Shown in pieces: positions 53,520 to 62,287 of a stretch of DNA of 64,000 nucleotides (the stretch's first letter is position 1; each line of letters opens with the position of its first letter). A program made the translations under genes and the position numbers. The DNA comes from Terrihalobacillus insolitus (GTDB lineage Bacteria > Bacillota > Bacilli > Bacillales > Amphibacillaceae): positions 32,078 through 96,077 of the forward strand of contig NZ_JAMQKB010000004.1 of the NCBI RefSeq assembly GCF_028416575.1. The letters are read 5' to 3'. A model generated the notes under the pieces. The model ran no database searches, was not told where the DNA came from, and was given only the letters and a program-made list of their open reading frames with translations.

Positions 53520-54776
53520 ATGAGATATTTATTATTATTCGTATTTGTCGTATCCTTCCTATTTCCAGTTACATTAGAGGCAGAAGAAATGGTATCTGTA
53601 AAGTTGATGAATCATATTGGCGATACTTCAGATTTGAATATTCAACTTAAAGGAGATTATGTAACGCTTGATCCAACATTTTCGCTAAAAAAAGGAGGGA
53701 ACTATACGTTATCGGTTAAAAAAGGGAAATTTATTTTGGAAGGCGATGGGAATAAACAGAAAATACAAGCTCCTTTTATTCTTATCCCCAAAAGTTATGA
53801 TAAGGAGCACAACATTTATATAAATGAACGACCATATTTAGGAGCGGTTGAATTTCGTATAGAGGAGGAGAAGTACGTACGCCCAGTTAACCAATTACCG
53901 CTAGAGGATTACTTAAAAGGAGTTGTTCCATTTGAAGTATTTCCTTCTTGGGGAATTGAAACACTAAAAGCTCAAGCATTGGCTGCACGGACGTATGCTG
54001 TTTCCCACATAAATAAGGAAATAAAAGATACAATACAAGACCAAGTTTACGAAGGATATTCATGGAGTGATAAAGCCACAATAGCAGTAGAGGAAACGAG
54101 TGGAGAAGTGATAACCTTTCAAAATAAACTGATCAATGCTTTCTATTCTGCAAGCAATGGTGGATACACGGAGAATAATGCTCATGTATGGGGAGGAAAA
54201 GCTATGTCCTATTTTCCAATCAAAAAAGATCCCCATGACCCCGTTAATCCATGGAGATTCACTTTACATCAGACACAAGTTTCAATGGATGACATCAACT
54301 GGGATCATCCGAATTGGTGGGGTGAAATAAAAGAAAAGGATGAGGAAATCACCACATCTATGAAAAAATCGCTTTACAGAAAAGGGTATATGGGCGACAT
54401 CAAAATTCTTTCTATTCCTCGTTTTGAGTTATCAAAAGAACAATTGGAATCAAAGCGAAGTGTGAAAGGCTCTATTACCATTGAATTTTTACAACGGTTG
54501 CCAGAAGGAACGGTTTTATTTCAACAACTAGCATTGGACGATGTGAAACTTGATCGGATTCGCCCTATGATTGGCGGTAACCGATTTAAAAGTTATTTGA
54601 TTGAATCACTTGAAATGAATGACGAATTATACACAATGAAAGGAAAAGGGTACGGTCACGGTGTAGGGATGAGCCAATGGGGAGCACATTTTATGGGGGA
54701 AAAAGGAAAAACCTATGAAGAGATTCTCCAATTTTATTATCCAGGGACAACTATTACCCATTTGAAACAAAAGTAA
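53520..54776 (+). CDS. SpoIID/LytB-domain protein (peptidoglycan lytic transglycosylase-like)
   Basis: 418 residues with a signal peptide (YLLLFVFVVSFLFPVTLEA). LEDYLKGVVPFEVFPSWGIE opens the SpoIID domain; its Glu is the catalytic residue in SpoIID. LKAQALAARTYAVSHI, FYSASNGGYTE and the C-terminal KGYGHGVGMSQWGAH motif (zinc or structural His pair) are all present. Secreted or membrane-anchored; acts on denuded glycan strands, either in engulfment or cell-wall growth. Not the spoIID locus itself, as no spoIIQ or murA genes adjoin it. The ATG has a moderate AGGA site. Confidence 0.85.
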   Translation: MRYLLLFVFVVSFLFPVTLEAEEMVSVKLMNHIGDTSDLNIQLKGDYVTLDPTFSLKKGGNYTLSVKKGKFILEGDGNKQKIQAPFILIPKSYDKEHNIYINERPYLGAVEFRIEEEKYVRPVNQLPLEDYLKGVVPFEVFPSWGIETLKAQALAARTYAVSHINKEIKDTIQDQVYEGYSWSDKATIAVEETSGEVITFQNKLINAFYSASNGGYTENNAHVWGGKAMSYFPIKKDPHDPVNPWRFTLHQTQVSMDDINWDHPNWWGEIKEKDEEITTSMKKSLYRKGYMGDIKILSIPRFELSKEQLESKRSVKGSITIEFLQRLPEGTVLFQQLALDDVKLDRIRPMIGGNRFKSYLIESLEMNDELYTMKGKGYGHGVGMSQWGAHFMGEKGKTYEEILQFYYPGTTITHLKQK

Positions 54777-55191
54777 AACAATCCTCCATGACAATGTTTA
54801 CTATCAAATTATAAGTAGTTCAATACTTTGGACAAACTGTAAAAAAACCGCAAATATTGTGAAAATAACATGTTAGAATAGAAACACATGGATTTTATTA
54901 AAATCCATGTGTTCGTGTTTCATTTAAGCACCCTTTAGCGAAAATTATTGTTTGTGAATCAAGCTACTTTATGTTTTTTGAAATTCTAGTAAGTGTGGAA
55001 TATACATAGATTTTATCCAGTCTTTTAACACTTTAAGAAAGTGATTTTTGGTCGGATTAAAGTATAAGAAAAGACATTGCATATACATATGATTGGCAAT
55101 TCTTGTTTTTTTAATCAATTAAACGGTTGCAGGAGATAGATCTAAAAGTGTAAAATTCTATTTCTAGAAGAAATGAAAGGACCTTGTATTT
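54777..55191. other. Intergenic stretch with terminator, otherwise no gene
   Basis: AT-rich. It holds the terminator at 54883-54913 and the upstream region of the drug exporter. No frame with a ribosome site and no riboswitch is seen. Confidence 0.5.
54883..54913 (+). terminator. Terminator after the SpoIID-type gene
   Basis: ACACATGGATTTT and AAAATCCATGTGT with a three-base loop; modest T content after it. Confidence 0.7.
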
Positions 55192-56733
55192 ATGGTACAT
55201 ACTCGTTTAGAAACTAAAAAAACAAACCGCCCACTGGTGTTGGCTGCAGTTATCTTAGGAATGTTTATGGCGGCAATTGAAGCTACGATTGTTTCGACTG
55301 CAACTCCAAGTATTGTAGCTGATGTCGGTGGTTTCTCACTTTTCACATGGGTATTTTCCGCTTTTTTATTAATGCAGGCCGTGACGATTCCGATCTACGG
55401 GAAATTAGCTGATTTATTCGGTAGAAAATCCATTTTTACGATTGGGGTCATTATTTTTTTAATTGGTTCCATTCTGTGTGGTTTTGTAAAAACGATGCCA
55501 ATGCTCATCGTATTTCGATCCATTCAAGGGATTGGTGCAGGAGCTGTCCAACCAATCGCAACAACGATTGTCGGCGATATTTATACAAAGGAAGAAAGGG
55601 CGAAAATCCAAGGATACTTAGCCAGTGTTTGGGGGATTTCTTCTGTTGCTGGCCCAATGCTTGGGGCACTTTTTGTACAATATTTGTACTGGGGATGGGT
55701 GTTTTGGATCAATGTTCCGATTGGTATTTTGGCTATTATTGGAATTGTGAACTATTTACACGAGGATATCGAACAAAAGAAACATAACATTGATTATCTT
55801 GGATCTAGTTTATTATTCATTTCTGTAAGTTCGCTAATGATCCTGCTTATCCAAGGTGGTGTTTCGTGGAGCTGGATTTCTTCACCTAGTTTGGGTCTTA
55901 TGGCTCTATTTTTGATTACTTTTGTCTTTTTCTTTTGGCAAGAAACGAGAGCAAGTGAACCAATGATGCCACTAGGGATCTGGAAAAATCGTATTATTGC
56001 CGTGGCAAATATTGGTTCTTTAACAACAGGCGCTATTATGATTGGCGTTTCCACTTTTTTACCAACATTTGTGCAAGGTGTCATGGAACGTTCCCCTATT
56101 GTTGCAGGTATTACGTTGGGGATGATGTCGATTGGATGGCCTATTTCCTCCACGATTGCTGGGAGGCTGATGATAAAGATTGGATATCTTAGAACAGCAA
56201 TCATTGGTGGAATAAATTTAATCATTGGCTCTATCTTTTTTATTACCCTCACACCTAAACTTGGCCCTGTATGGGCGGGGGTTGGTTCCTTTTTTATTGG
56301 AAGTGGCATGGGATTTGCTACGACAACATTTATTGTTTCGATTCAAAGCAGTGTAGAGTGGAAGGTGCGCGGGGTCGCAACAGCCTCGAACATGTTTATG
56401 CGCATTTTAGGTAACACGATTGGTGCATCACTTATGGGTGCAATCTTGAATACTAGATTGCAAGCTTTTCTAGATCAAAAAACGGATGCGTTAGACATCT
56501 CAGTTGATGTCAATGTGACAAATTCAATTCTAGATCCTGAAAGCAGACGTATACTTGGAGAAGAAACGGTGAAGTTAATCCAAGAAGGTCTAACCCTTTC
56601 GCTTCAAAGTGTCTACTGGAGTCTATTAGTTCTAGCCATTATTAGCCTTATCATTATCACTTTTTTGCCGCATTTTGAGAGGAATACTAAATCGGGTGTT
56701 AAAAAAATGAAAAAATTCAAAAAAGGTAATTGA
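55192..56733 (+). CDS. MFS multidrug exporter, DHA2 family (14 helices)
   Basis: 513 residues, about 14 membrane segments. MAAIEATIVSTATPSIVADV is motif D1 of the EmrB/QacA family, YGKLADLFGRKSIFTIGV is motif A, and VFRSIQGIGAGAVQPIATTI plus SVWGISSVAGPMLGALF give motifs B and C, the antiporter signature. Export of drugs driven by protons is expected. Single gene; GAAAGGACC upstream of the ATG. Confidence 0.9.
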   Translation: MVHTRLETKKTNRPLVLAAVILGMFMAAIEATIVSTATPSIVADVGGFSLFTWVFSAFLLMQAVTIPIYGKLADLFGRKSIFTIGVIIFLIGSILCGFVKTMPMLIVFRSIQGIGAGAVQPIATTIVGDIYTKEERAKIQGYLASVWGISSVAGPMLGALFVQYLYWGWVFWINVPIGILAIIGIVNYLHEDIEQKKHNIDYLGSSLLFISVSSLMILLIQGGVSWSWISSPSLGLMALFLITFVFFFWQETRASEPMMPLGIWKNRIIAVANIGSLTTGAIMIGVSTFLPTFVQGVMERSPIVAGITLGMMSIGWPISSTIAGRLMIKIGYLRTAIIGGINLIIGSIFFITLTPKLGPVWAGVGSFFIGSGMGFATTTFIVSIQSSVEWKVRGVATASNMFMRILGNTIGASLMGAILNTRLQAFLDQKTDALDISVDVNVTNSILDPESRRILGEETVKLIQEGLTLSLQSVYWSLLVLAIISLIIITFLPHFERNTKSGVKKMKKFKKGN

Positions 56734-56759
56734 CAAATAAATGAAATCCATGTACATTA
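56730..56759 (+). promoter_or_regulatory. Candidate promoter of the second S-box operon
   Basis: TTGACA overlaps the stop of the exporter gene; TACATT (16-bp spacer) or CATTAT (18-bp spacer) can serve as -10. It ends about 27 bases before the riboswitch. Confidence 0.5.
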
Positions 56760-56785
56760 TTAAGTACAAATTCATAGTAGATTTT

Positions 56786-56889
56786 TTCTTATCCAGAGAG
56801 GTGGAGGGACTGGCCCATTGAAACCTCGGCAACAGACATTTTTTGTACTGTGCCAATTCCAGCAAGCATAATGCTTGAAAAGATAAGAA
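56786..56889 (+). promoter_or_regulatory. SAM-I riboswitch (S box)
   Basis: P1 TTCTTATC/GATAAGAA encloses AGAGAGGTGGAGGGACTGGC, ATTGAAACCTCGGCAAC and GTGCCAATTCC, all S-box landmarks. The 3' P1 strand ATAAGAAGAG is fully complementary to CTCTTCTTAT of the terminator, forming the antiterminator when SAM is low. Confidence 0.94.
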
Positions 56890-56914
56890 GAGAAAAGTGA
56901 ACGGATTACTTTTA

Positions 56915-56942
56915 CCCTCTTCTTATGCGGAAGAGGGTTTTT
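56915..56942 (+). terminator. S-box terminator
   Basis: CCCTCTTC and GAAGAGGG with a seven-base loop and TTTTT tail. Confidence 0.9.
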
Positions 56943-57082
56943 ATTTTGATCAAAATGAAAAATGTGCTTTCTGGTCAACCAGAAGCGCAATGAAAAAGAA
57001 TCCGGTTTATCCGCGTGTATTCTTGCTTAAGTCACACCTACTGGTAATCGTTTCACTGCATAAAAACAAGGGGGATTTTTAT

Positions 57083-57256
57083 ATGGGGAACCTTGATGAC
57101 ACAAAAGTAAAACATATTTTATCAACTCTAAAAGGATTGGAGTATGGATCCGTTGTAATCACAGTCCATAACGGTGAAATAACACAGATTGATGCGACAG
57201 AAAAGAAGCGTTTCACGTTACAAAAAAACGAACCAAAATCACCGAAGAATAATTAG
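57083..57256 (+). CDS. yezD: YezD-family small protein
   Basis: 57 residues. LKGLEYGSVVITVHNGEITQ (about residues 16-35) with the ID(A/T)TEK tail is the YezD/DUF2292 pattern. AAGGGGGA precedes the ATG. Family members often sit at the head of S-box or sulfonate operons, as here, but their function is unknown. The longer open frame from 56897 runs through the riboswitch terminator and is not coding. Confidence 0.85.
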   Translation: MGNLDDTKVKHILSTLKGLEYGSVVITVHNGEITQIDATEKKRFTLQKNEPKSPKNN

Positions 57257-57290
57257 TAATGCACTTCGTAATAGAATGAATAACCAATTT

Positions 57291-57362
57291 GCCGATTAGA
57301 CGACTAAAGGCATCTTTATTTCAAAACGTTTTTGTTGACGTTATGAATAAGGGTGCTTTTTT
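57291..57362 (+). promoter_or_regulatory. Conserved hairpin leader, copy 1
   Basis: GATTAGACGACTAAAGGC begins a structured block. AAAGGCATCTTTATT pairs, with G-U pairs, with AATAAGGGTGCTTTT; an inner AACGT/ACGTT hairpin fills the loop, and a T run follows. The copy at 59580 shares the 5' sequence, and the stem is maintained despite different bases. It may be a terminator/attenuator or a regulatory RNA in front of the FMN reductase gene. Confidence 0.6.
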
Positions 57363-57533
57363 GTTTGAGAACTACTGCTAATGACACATGAAAAAGTAAT
57401 GAAAACCTTTGAGCCAGAACAGAAGGATGATTCTGTAACTATTACTATTACTATTACAAAAGGGGGGATTTACTTAAAAATGAAAATAGTATTAGAGGAT
57501 TTTCAAAGTTATAAACAAGAAAGGATGAGAGTG

Positions 57534-58079
57534 ATGAGTGAAATAGTTATATTGTCTGGAAGTCCATCTGAAAGTTCTAGATCGGATTTAGTTTTGAAAT
57601 ATATCGGATCATTACTAAAAAAAGAAGGATTTATAGTAACGCATATTTCCATTAGAGATGTTCCACATGAGGCATTATTTTACGGTAAGTTTAACGATCC
57701 AGCTATTGAGAATGTAGCCTCTCTAATTCAAGGGGCCAAGGGCGTTGTAGTCGGATCACCAGTATATAAGGCAGCCTACTCAGGAGTGTTGAAGGCTTTG
57801 TTAGATTTATTACCTCAAGATGTGTTACAGGGTACACCGGTATTACCTTTAATGACAGGTGGTAGTCCATCACATTTATTGGCGATTGAGTACACATTAA
57901 AGCCTTTATTAGCTACATTAAAAGGTCAAAATTTAAAGGGCGTTTATTTACTGGACAGTCAAATAGATAAAAGACAGATAGACAATCCAATCGTTCAAAA
58001 TGAAATTTTAGACCGATTAAAGAAGCAGCTTTATTACTTTGTTGAAACAGTAAATAGACAGAAAAATGCTGTTTTATAA
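57534..58079 (+). CDS. NADPH-dependent FMN reductase (SsuE-like)
   Basis: 181 residues, flavodoxin-like. GSPSESSRSDLV is the FMN phosphate loop and GSPVYKAAYSGVLKALLDLL the isoalloxazine-side motif. It provides FMNH2 for the two monooxygenases of the operon. The frame is open from 57381 and includes a further candidate ATG at 57480 behind AAAAGGGGGGA, but this ATG, with AAAGGATGAGAG upstream, gives the normal N-terminus. Confidence 0.87.
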   Translation: MSEIVILSGSPSESSRSDLVLKYIGSLLKKEGFIVTHISIRDVPHEALFYGKFNDPAIENVASLIQGAKGVVVGSPVYKAAYSGVLKALLDLLPQDVLQGTPVLPLMTGGSPSHLLAIEYTLKPLLATLKGQNLKGVYLLDSQIDKRQIDNPIVQNEILDRLKKQLYYFVETVNRQKNAVL

Positions 58080-58117
58080 GGGATATATAATTCAATTTGT
58101 AAAGGGGATTTTCTATT

Positions 58118-59503
58118 ATGGCAAAGAAAAGAATGTATTTAAATGCATTTGATATGAACTGTGCTGGACACCAATCACCTGGGCTTTGGACACATCCAAA
58201 AGATCAATCACATCGTTATAAAGACAGTGAATATTGGATAGAACTTGCACAGATTTTGGAAAAAGGAAAATTTGACGCTATATTTTTAGCGGATGTATTA
58301 GGAACCTATGATGTTTATCAAGGATCTAGGGATGCAGCTGTTCGTCAAGGTGCACAATCACCAGTTAACGATCCGTCACTAGTTGTACCATTAATGTCAG
58401 CTGTGACGAACCACTTAGGATTTGGCGTAACTGCTTCTGTCACTCATGAACATCCATATACATTTGCGCGACGCATATCTACGCTGGATCATTTAACAAA
58501 CGGTCGTGTTGGCTGGAATATCGTTACATCTTATTTGAAAAGTGCAGCAGTCAATATGGGATTGGAAGACCAAATTAAACATGATGAGCGCTATGATATT
58601 GCTCAAGAATACCTAGAAGTTTGTTACAAGTTGTGGGAAGGGAGCTGGGAAGATGATGCCGTTTTACTAGATAAAGAGAATGGCATTTTCACAGACCCAA
58701 GTAAAGTCCATGATATAAACCATGATGGGAAATATTATAAAGTACCTGGTGCACATTTATGTGAGCCATCACCACAAAGAACACCAGTCATTTACCAAGC
58801 AGGAGCGTCTAAGAAAGGGCGAGCATTTGCTGGAAGGAATGCAGAGTGTATCTTTATTGGAGTCCCAACTATCAATGTAGCAAAGGAAACTGTTAAAAAG
58901 CTACGTGCAGAGGCTGAAGGTGCGGGAAGAGCACCTGAGGAAGTGAAAATTCTTACCATGTTTACTCCTATTGTGGGTAAAACAGAAGAAGAAGCACTTG
59001 AGAAGTACAGTGATTACAAGAACCATATCAGCCATGAAGGTGCACTAGCTCTATTTGGGGGATGGACTGGTATTGACTTGTCAGAATACAGTTCAGATGA
59101 AAGTCTTCGCTATGTAGAAAATGATGCGATCCAGTCTGCAGTCGAAAATTTCACCAAAATTGATCCAGAAAAACAATGGACAGTAGATGAAATAAAAGAT
59201 TTTGTTGGCCTAGGTGGTATGGGAGCACTATCTGTTGGAAGTCCAGAACAAGTTGCGGATACAATGGAACAATGGGTAGAAGAAGCTGGAGTAGATGGGT
59301 TCAACATTGCCTATGCAATAACTCCTGGTACATTTCAAGATTTTGTTGAATTGGTTGTGCCGATCTTACAAGAAAGAGGTCTAGTAAGAAAAGAATATGA
59401 AGGTGATACTTTAAGAGATAGCTTATTTGGGAAGGGAAGTCAGTTACCAGGTCATCATCCAGGGAAGCAATACGCAATAACTCATGCAGTAGCATCCAAA
59501 TAG
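58118..59503 (+). CDS. LLM-class flavin-dependent monooxygenase (NtaA/SnaA/DszA family)
   Basis: 461-residue FMNH2-dependent monooxygenase. NAFDMNCAGHQSPGLW at the start, ADVLGTYDVYQGSRDAAVRQ, RISTLDHLTNGRVGWNIVTS and QAGASKKGRAFA are the family motifs. DszA oxidises sulfones, NtaA nitrilotriacetate. SAM-riboswitch control and the neighbouring MetNIQ transporter favour an organosulfur substrate. AAAGGGGATT precedes the ATG. Confidence 0.9.
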   Translation: MAKKRMYLNAFDMNCAGHQSPGLWTHPKDQSHRYKDSEYWIELAQILEKGKFDAIFLADVLGTYDVYQGSRDAAVRQGAQSPVNDPSLVVPLMSAVTNHLGFGVTASVTHEHPYTFARRISTLDHLTNGRVGWNIVTSYLKSAAVNMGLEDQIKHDERYDIAQEYLEVCYKLWEGSWEDDAVLLDKENGIFTDPSKVHDINHDGKYYKVPGAHLCEPSPQRTPVIYQAGASKKGRAFAGRNAECIFIGVPTINVAKETVKKLRAEAEGAGRAPEEVKILTMFTPIVGKTEEEALEKYSDYKNHISHEGALALFGGWTGIDLSEYSSDESLRYVENDAIQSAVENFTKIDPEKQWTVDEIKDFVGLGGMGALSVGSPEQVADTMEQWVEEAGVDGFNIAYAITPGTFQDFVELVVPILQERGLVRKEYEGDTLRDSLFGKGSQLPGHHPGKQYAITHAVASK

Positions 59504-59579
59504 TTGTATGAAACGTTTCTCATTACCTAAAAACAAACTACTGCTCTTAATAATTTAAAGTAGAACAAAAAAATAGCAT

Positions 59580-59648
59580 GCTGATTAGACAACTAAAGGC
59601 ATCTTTCATTCCGATGATTTTAAAAAGGTCGAGTGAAGATGTCTTTTT
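59580..59648 (+). promoter_or_regulatory. Conserved hairpin leader, copy 2
   Basis: GATTAGACAACTAAAGGC as in copy 1. AAAGGCATCTTTCATT pairs with AGTGAAGATGTCTTTT over 16 positions including G-U pairs; an inner CCGAT/GGTCG-type hairpin fills the loop and CTTTTTC follows. It ends 27 bases before the metN start. Confidence 0.6.
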
Positions 59649-59674
59649 CTATTGGAATAAAAAGGGGGAGTACC

Positions 59675-60721
59675 ATGATCAAATTCGATAAAGTAACGAA
59701 AACATTTGGTTCAGACGGACAGGAGGTTCATGCGGTAAAGGACGTTTCACTAACGATTAATAAAGGAGAAATATTTGGAATTATTGGCTTTAGTGGAGCC
59801 GGAAAAAGTACATTACTAAGACTAGTTAATTTATTAGAGCGTCCAACATTTGGAAAAATCATTGTAAATGAAAAAGAAATAAGTACTATTTCACAAACAG
59901 AACTAAGAAAATTAAGAAGCCGAATCGGGATGATTTTTCAGTCTTTTAATCTTTTATCTTCACGCAATGTTGCTGGTAATATTGCGTACCCCTTAAAGCT
60001 AGCGAAAGTGCCAAAAGACAAGAGAGATGAACGCGTAGAAGAATTGCTGCGTTTCGTAGGCTTAGAGGATAAAGTAAATAAATACCCAGAGCAACTATCA
60101 GGAGGTCAAAAACAAAGAGTCGGGATTGCAAGAGCACTCGCTACCTCTCCAGATATCCTTATCTGTGATGAGGCAACTTCAGCTTTAGATCCAGAAACTA
60201 CGGAAGAAATTTTGAATCTATTAAAAAAAGTAAACAAGGAATACGACATTACCATTTTATTGATTACACATGAAATGCATGTGATTCGAAGTATATGTAG
60301 TCGAGTTGCAGTAATGGAAGATGGAAAAGTAATAGAGCAAGGGAACGTATATGATATTTTTTCAAATCCACAATCGAAGACAACGAGAAATTTTATCAGT
60401 TCCGTACTAAACGACAACCTATCACCAAGATTGCTAGACCGTTTGCATAGGGAACACTCAGGAAATATATATAGGCTTATATTTACTGGAGGCGTATCAA
60501 GTAAACCGATAATATCTCAAATAGCCAAAAAATATAATCTGGATTTTAATATTATGTATGGTAGCATTCATGAGCTTCAGGATCAGCTGTATGGAAATTT
60601 GATTGTCGAATTAATTGGGACGGATTCTATTGTGAAAGAGGCTGTAAACGAACTAAGAGAAATCGTTGAAGTTAAGGAGGTATTAGGCAGTGAAAGTAGA
60701 TTGGACCACGTTTTGGCCTAA
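59675..60721 (+). CDS. metN: Methionine-type ABC transporter ATP-binding protein
   Basis: 348 residues. Walker A GFSGAGKST, signature LSGGQKQRV, Walker B ILICDEATSALD. The C-terminal 90 residues form the NIL ligand-sensing domain typical of MetN (IYRLIFTGGVSSKPIISQ). AAAGGGGGA selects this ATG over one 14 codons earlier. It overlaps the permease gene by 32 bases. In this operon the transported molecule may be a thioether or other S-compound rather than methionine itself. Confidence 0.92.
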   Translation: MIKFDKVTKTFGSDGQEVHAVKDVSLTINKGEIFGIIGFSGAGKSTLLRLVNLLERPTFGKIIVNEKEISTISQTELRKLRSRIGMIFQSFNLLSSRNVAGNIAYPLKLAKVPKDKRDERVEELLRFVGLEDKVNKYPEQLSGGQKQRVGIARALATSPDILICDEATSALDPETTEEILNLLKKVNKEYDITILLITHEMHVIRSICSRVAVMEDGKVIEQGNVYDIFSNPQSKTTRNFISSVLNDNLSPRLLDRLHREHSGNIYRLIFTGGVSSKPIISQIAKKYNLDFNIMYGSIHELQDQLYGNLIVELIGTDSIVKEAVNELREIVEVKEVLGSESRLDHVLA

Positions 60722-61352
60722 AATTGTAGAAGCACTTGGGGAAACCATCATAATGGTTATTCTAACCCTGTTAATAGCAAGTATGATCGGAATTGGTATT
60801 GGTTTAATGTTTTTCGTTACTCGTGAAGGAAATATATTAGAAAATAAAACTGTATTCTCTATTTTAAATATACTGGTCAATGTTATAAGGCCGATTCCGT
60901 TCATTATTTTACTAGTTGCAGTTAGTCCACTTACACGTACACTAATGGGAACAACAATTGGAACAATGGCGGCGGTGTTTCCAATGACTATTGCTGCATC
61001 ATTTGCAATTGCGCGTGTTGTTGAAAGCAACCTTGTATCCATTCAACCTGGTGTGATTGAAGCAGCCCAAGCGATGGGAGCTAACCCAGTGCAAATTATA
61101 TTTACTGTTTTAATTCCTGAAGCATTAGGGCCCCTTATTTTAGGACTCACATTTATAACAGTGGCACTAATCGATTTCTCAGCAATGGCTGGTACTGTTG
61201 GGGGCGGCGGATTGGGTGCTATTGCAATGAGCTATGGTTACCAACGCTTTGATACCTCGGTAATGGTTGTTACGATTGTAATTTTGATTGTATTAGCGCA
61301 GGGTGCTCAATATTTAGGGAATTATTTATCTCGTTTCTTTCTACGCAGATAA
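60690..61352 (+). CDS. metI: Methionine-type ABC transporter permease
   Basis: 220 residues with five membrane helices. GVIEAAQAMGANPVQIIFTV is the EAA loop; NVIRPIPFIILLVAVSPLTR and GGGGLGAIAMSYGYQRF are MetI hallmarks. GTG start with AAGGAGG upstream, inside the end of metN. Confidence 0.93.
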   Translation: MKVDWTTFWPKIVEALGETIIMVILTLLIASMIGIGIGLMFFVTREGNILENKTVFSILNILVNVIRPIPFIILLVAVSPLTRTLMGTTIGTMAAVFPMTIAASFAIARVVESNLVSIQPGVIEAAQAMGANPVQIIFTVLIPEALGPLILGLTFITVALIDFSAMAGTVGGGGLGAIAMSYGYQRFDTSVMVVTIVILIVLAQGAQYLGNYLSRFFLRR

Positions 61353-61380
61353 GATAAAAATTTTTAAGGAGATGACGTTC

Positions 61381-62241
61381 GTGAAAAAACAATTATTTTT
61401 TTCCATTTGTATGATCCTAGCTCTTACAATTCTGTCGGCATGTAGTTCCTCTGCAGAAGGAAATGATGAAAAGCTTGTGAAATTAGGTGTTTCTAGTGCG
61501 GATGGGCCTGTTTGGGATTTGTTAGTAGAAAAGGCGAAATCTGAAGGGATTAATTTAGAAATAATTGAGTTAGTAGATTGGCAGTTGCCAAATGATGCCT
61601 TAGTTAATGGGGAAATAGATATAAATGCCTTCCAACACTTAGCCTTTTTAAGTCAATATAATGTTCAAAGAGATGCTAATCTTGTTCCAATTGGCTCTAG
61701 TTTCGTTGGTCCTAAGGGGCTTTATTCAGAAAAATATAACGAAATTTCGGAGATCCCTAATGGTGCAAGTGTTGCCATTTCTAATGACCCCGCAAATATG
61801 GGATTAGATTTAAGTTTACTTGAATCAGCTGGATTAATAGAGTTGAAGGATGGGGTAGGCATCTTTGGGACTACGGAAGATGTAACGAACAATCCTAAAA
61901 AGTTGGAAATTAACGCAATGAATGCTCAACAAACGCCAAGGGCTCTTGAGGATGTTGCCCTCTCTGCAATATACAATAGTATTGCAGGAAGGGCAGGTAT
62001 TGACCCAAACAATGTGCTTTACGAGAATGATCCTCTTAGTATAGAGGGGTTACCATACGTAAATGTATTTGCTGTTCGAGCAGAAGATGTCGAAAATGAA
62101 ACATATAAAAAGGTAGCAACTTTAATTCAAGACCCAGAAATAAAAGAGGCATATAAGAAAGATACAGCCGGTCAAGGTGAGGTTGTTGATGTTTCAGTAA
62201 AAGATCTCAAGCAAACTCTTGAACGTTTAATGAATGAGTAG
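61381..62241 (+). CDS. metQ: Methionine-type ABC transporter binding lipoprotein (NlpA family)
   Basis: 286 residues. Signal peptide ends TILSAC. VDWQLPNDALVNGEIDINAF and QHLAFLSQYN are NlpA/MetQ motifs, and YVNVFAVRAEDV lies in the second lobe. AAGGAG nine bases upstream selects the GTG; the ATG at 61372 touches that site and is unlikely. It completes MetNIQ. Confidence 0.92.
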   Translation: MKKQLFFSICMILALTILSACSSSAEGNDEKLVKLGVSSADGPVWDLLVEKAKSEGINLEIIELVDWQLPNDALVNGEIDINAFQHLAFLSQYNVQRDANLVPIGSSFVGPKGLYSEKYNEISEIPNGASVAISNDPANMGLDLSLLESAGLIELKDGVGIFGTTEDVTNNPKKLEINAMNAQQTPRALEDVALSAIYNSIAGRAGIDPNNVLYENDPLSIEGLPYVNVFAVRAEDVENETYKKVATLIQDPEIKEAYKKDTAGQGEVVDVSVKDLKQTLERLMNE

Positions 62242-62287
62242 GCAAGGTAGAAATAATAAAAAAATTAGGATAAAAGGTAGGGATCCT

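Noticed and set aside
56897..57082. Open frame upstream of and continuous with the YezD protein
   Set aside because: It runs through the S-box antiterminator/terminator; the ribosome site at 57068 points to the ATG at 57083.
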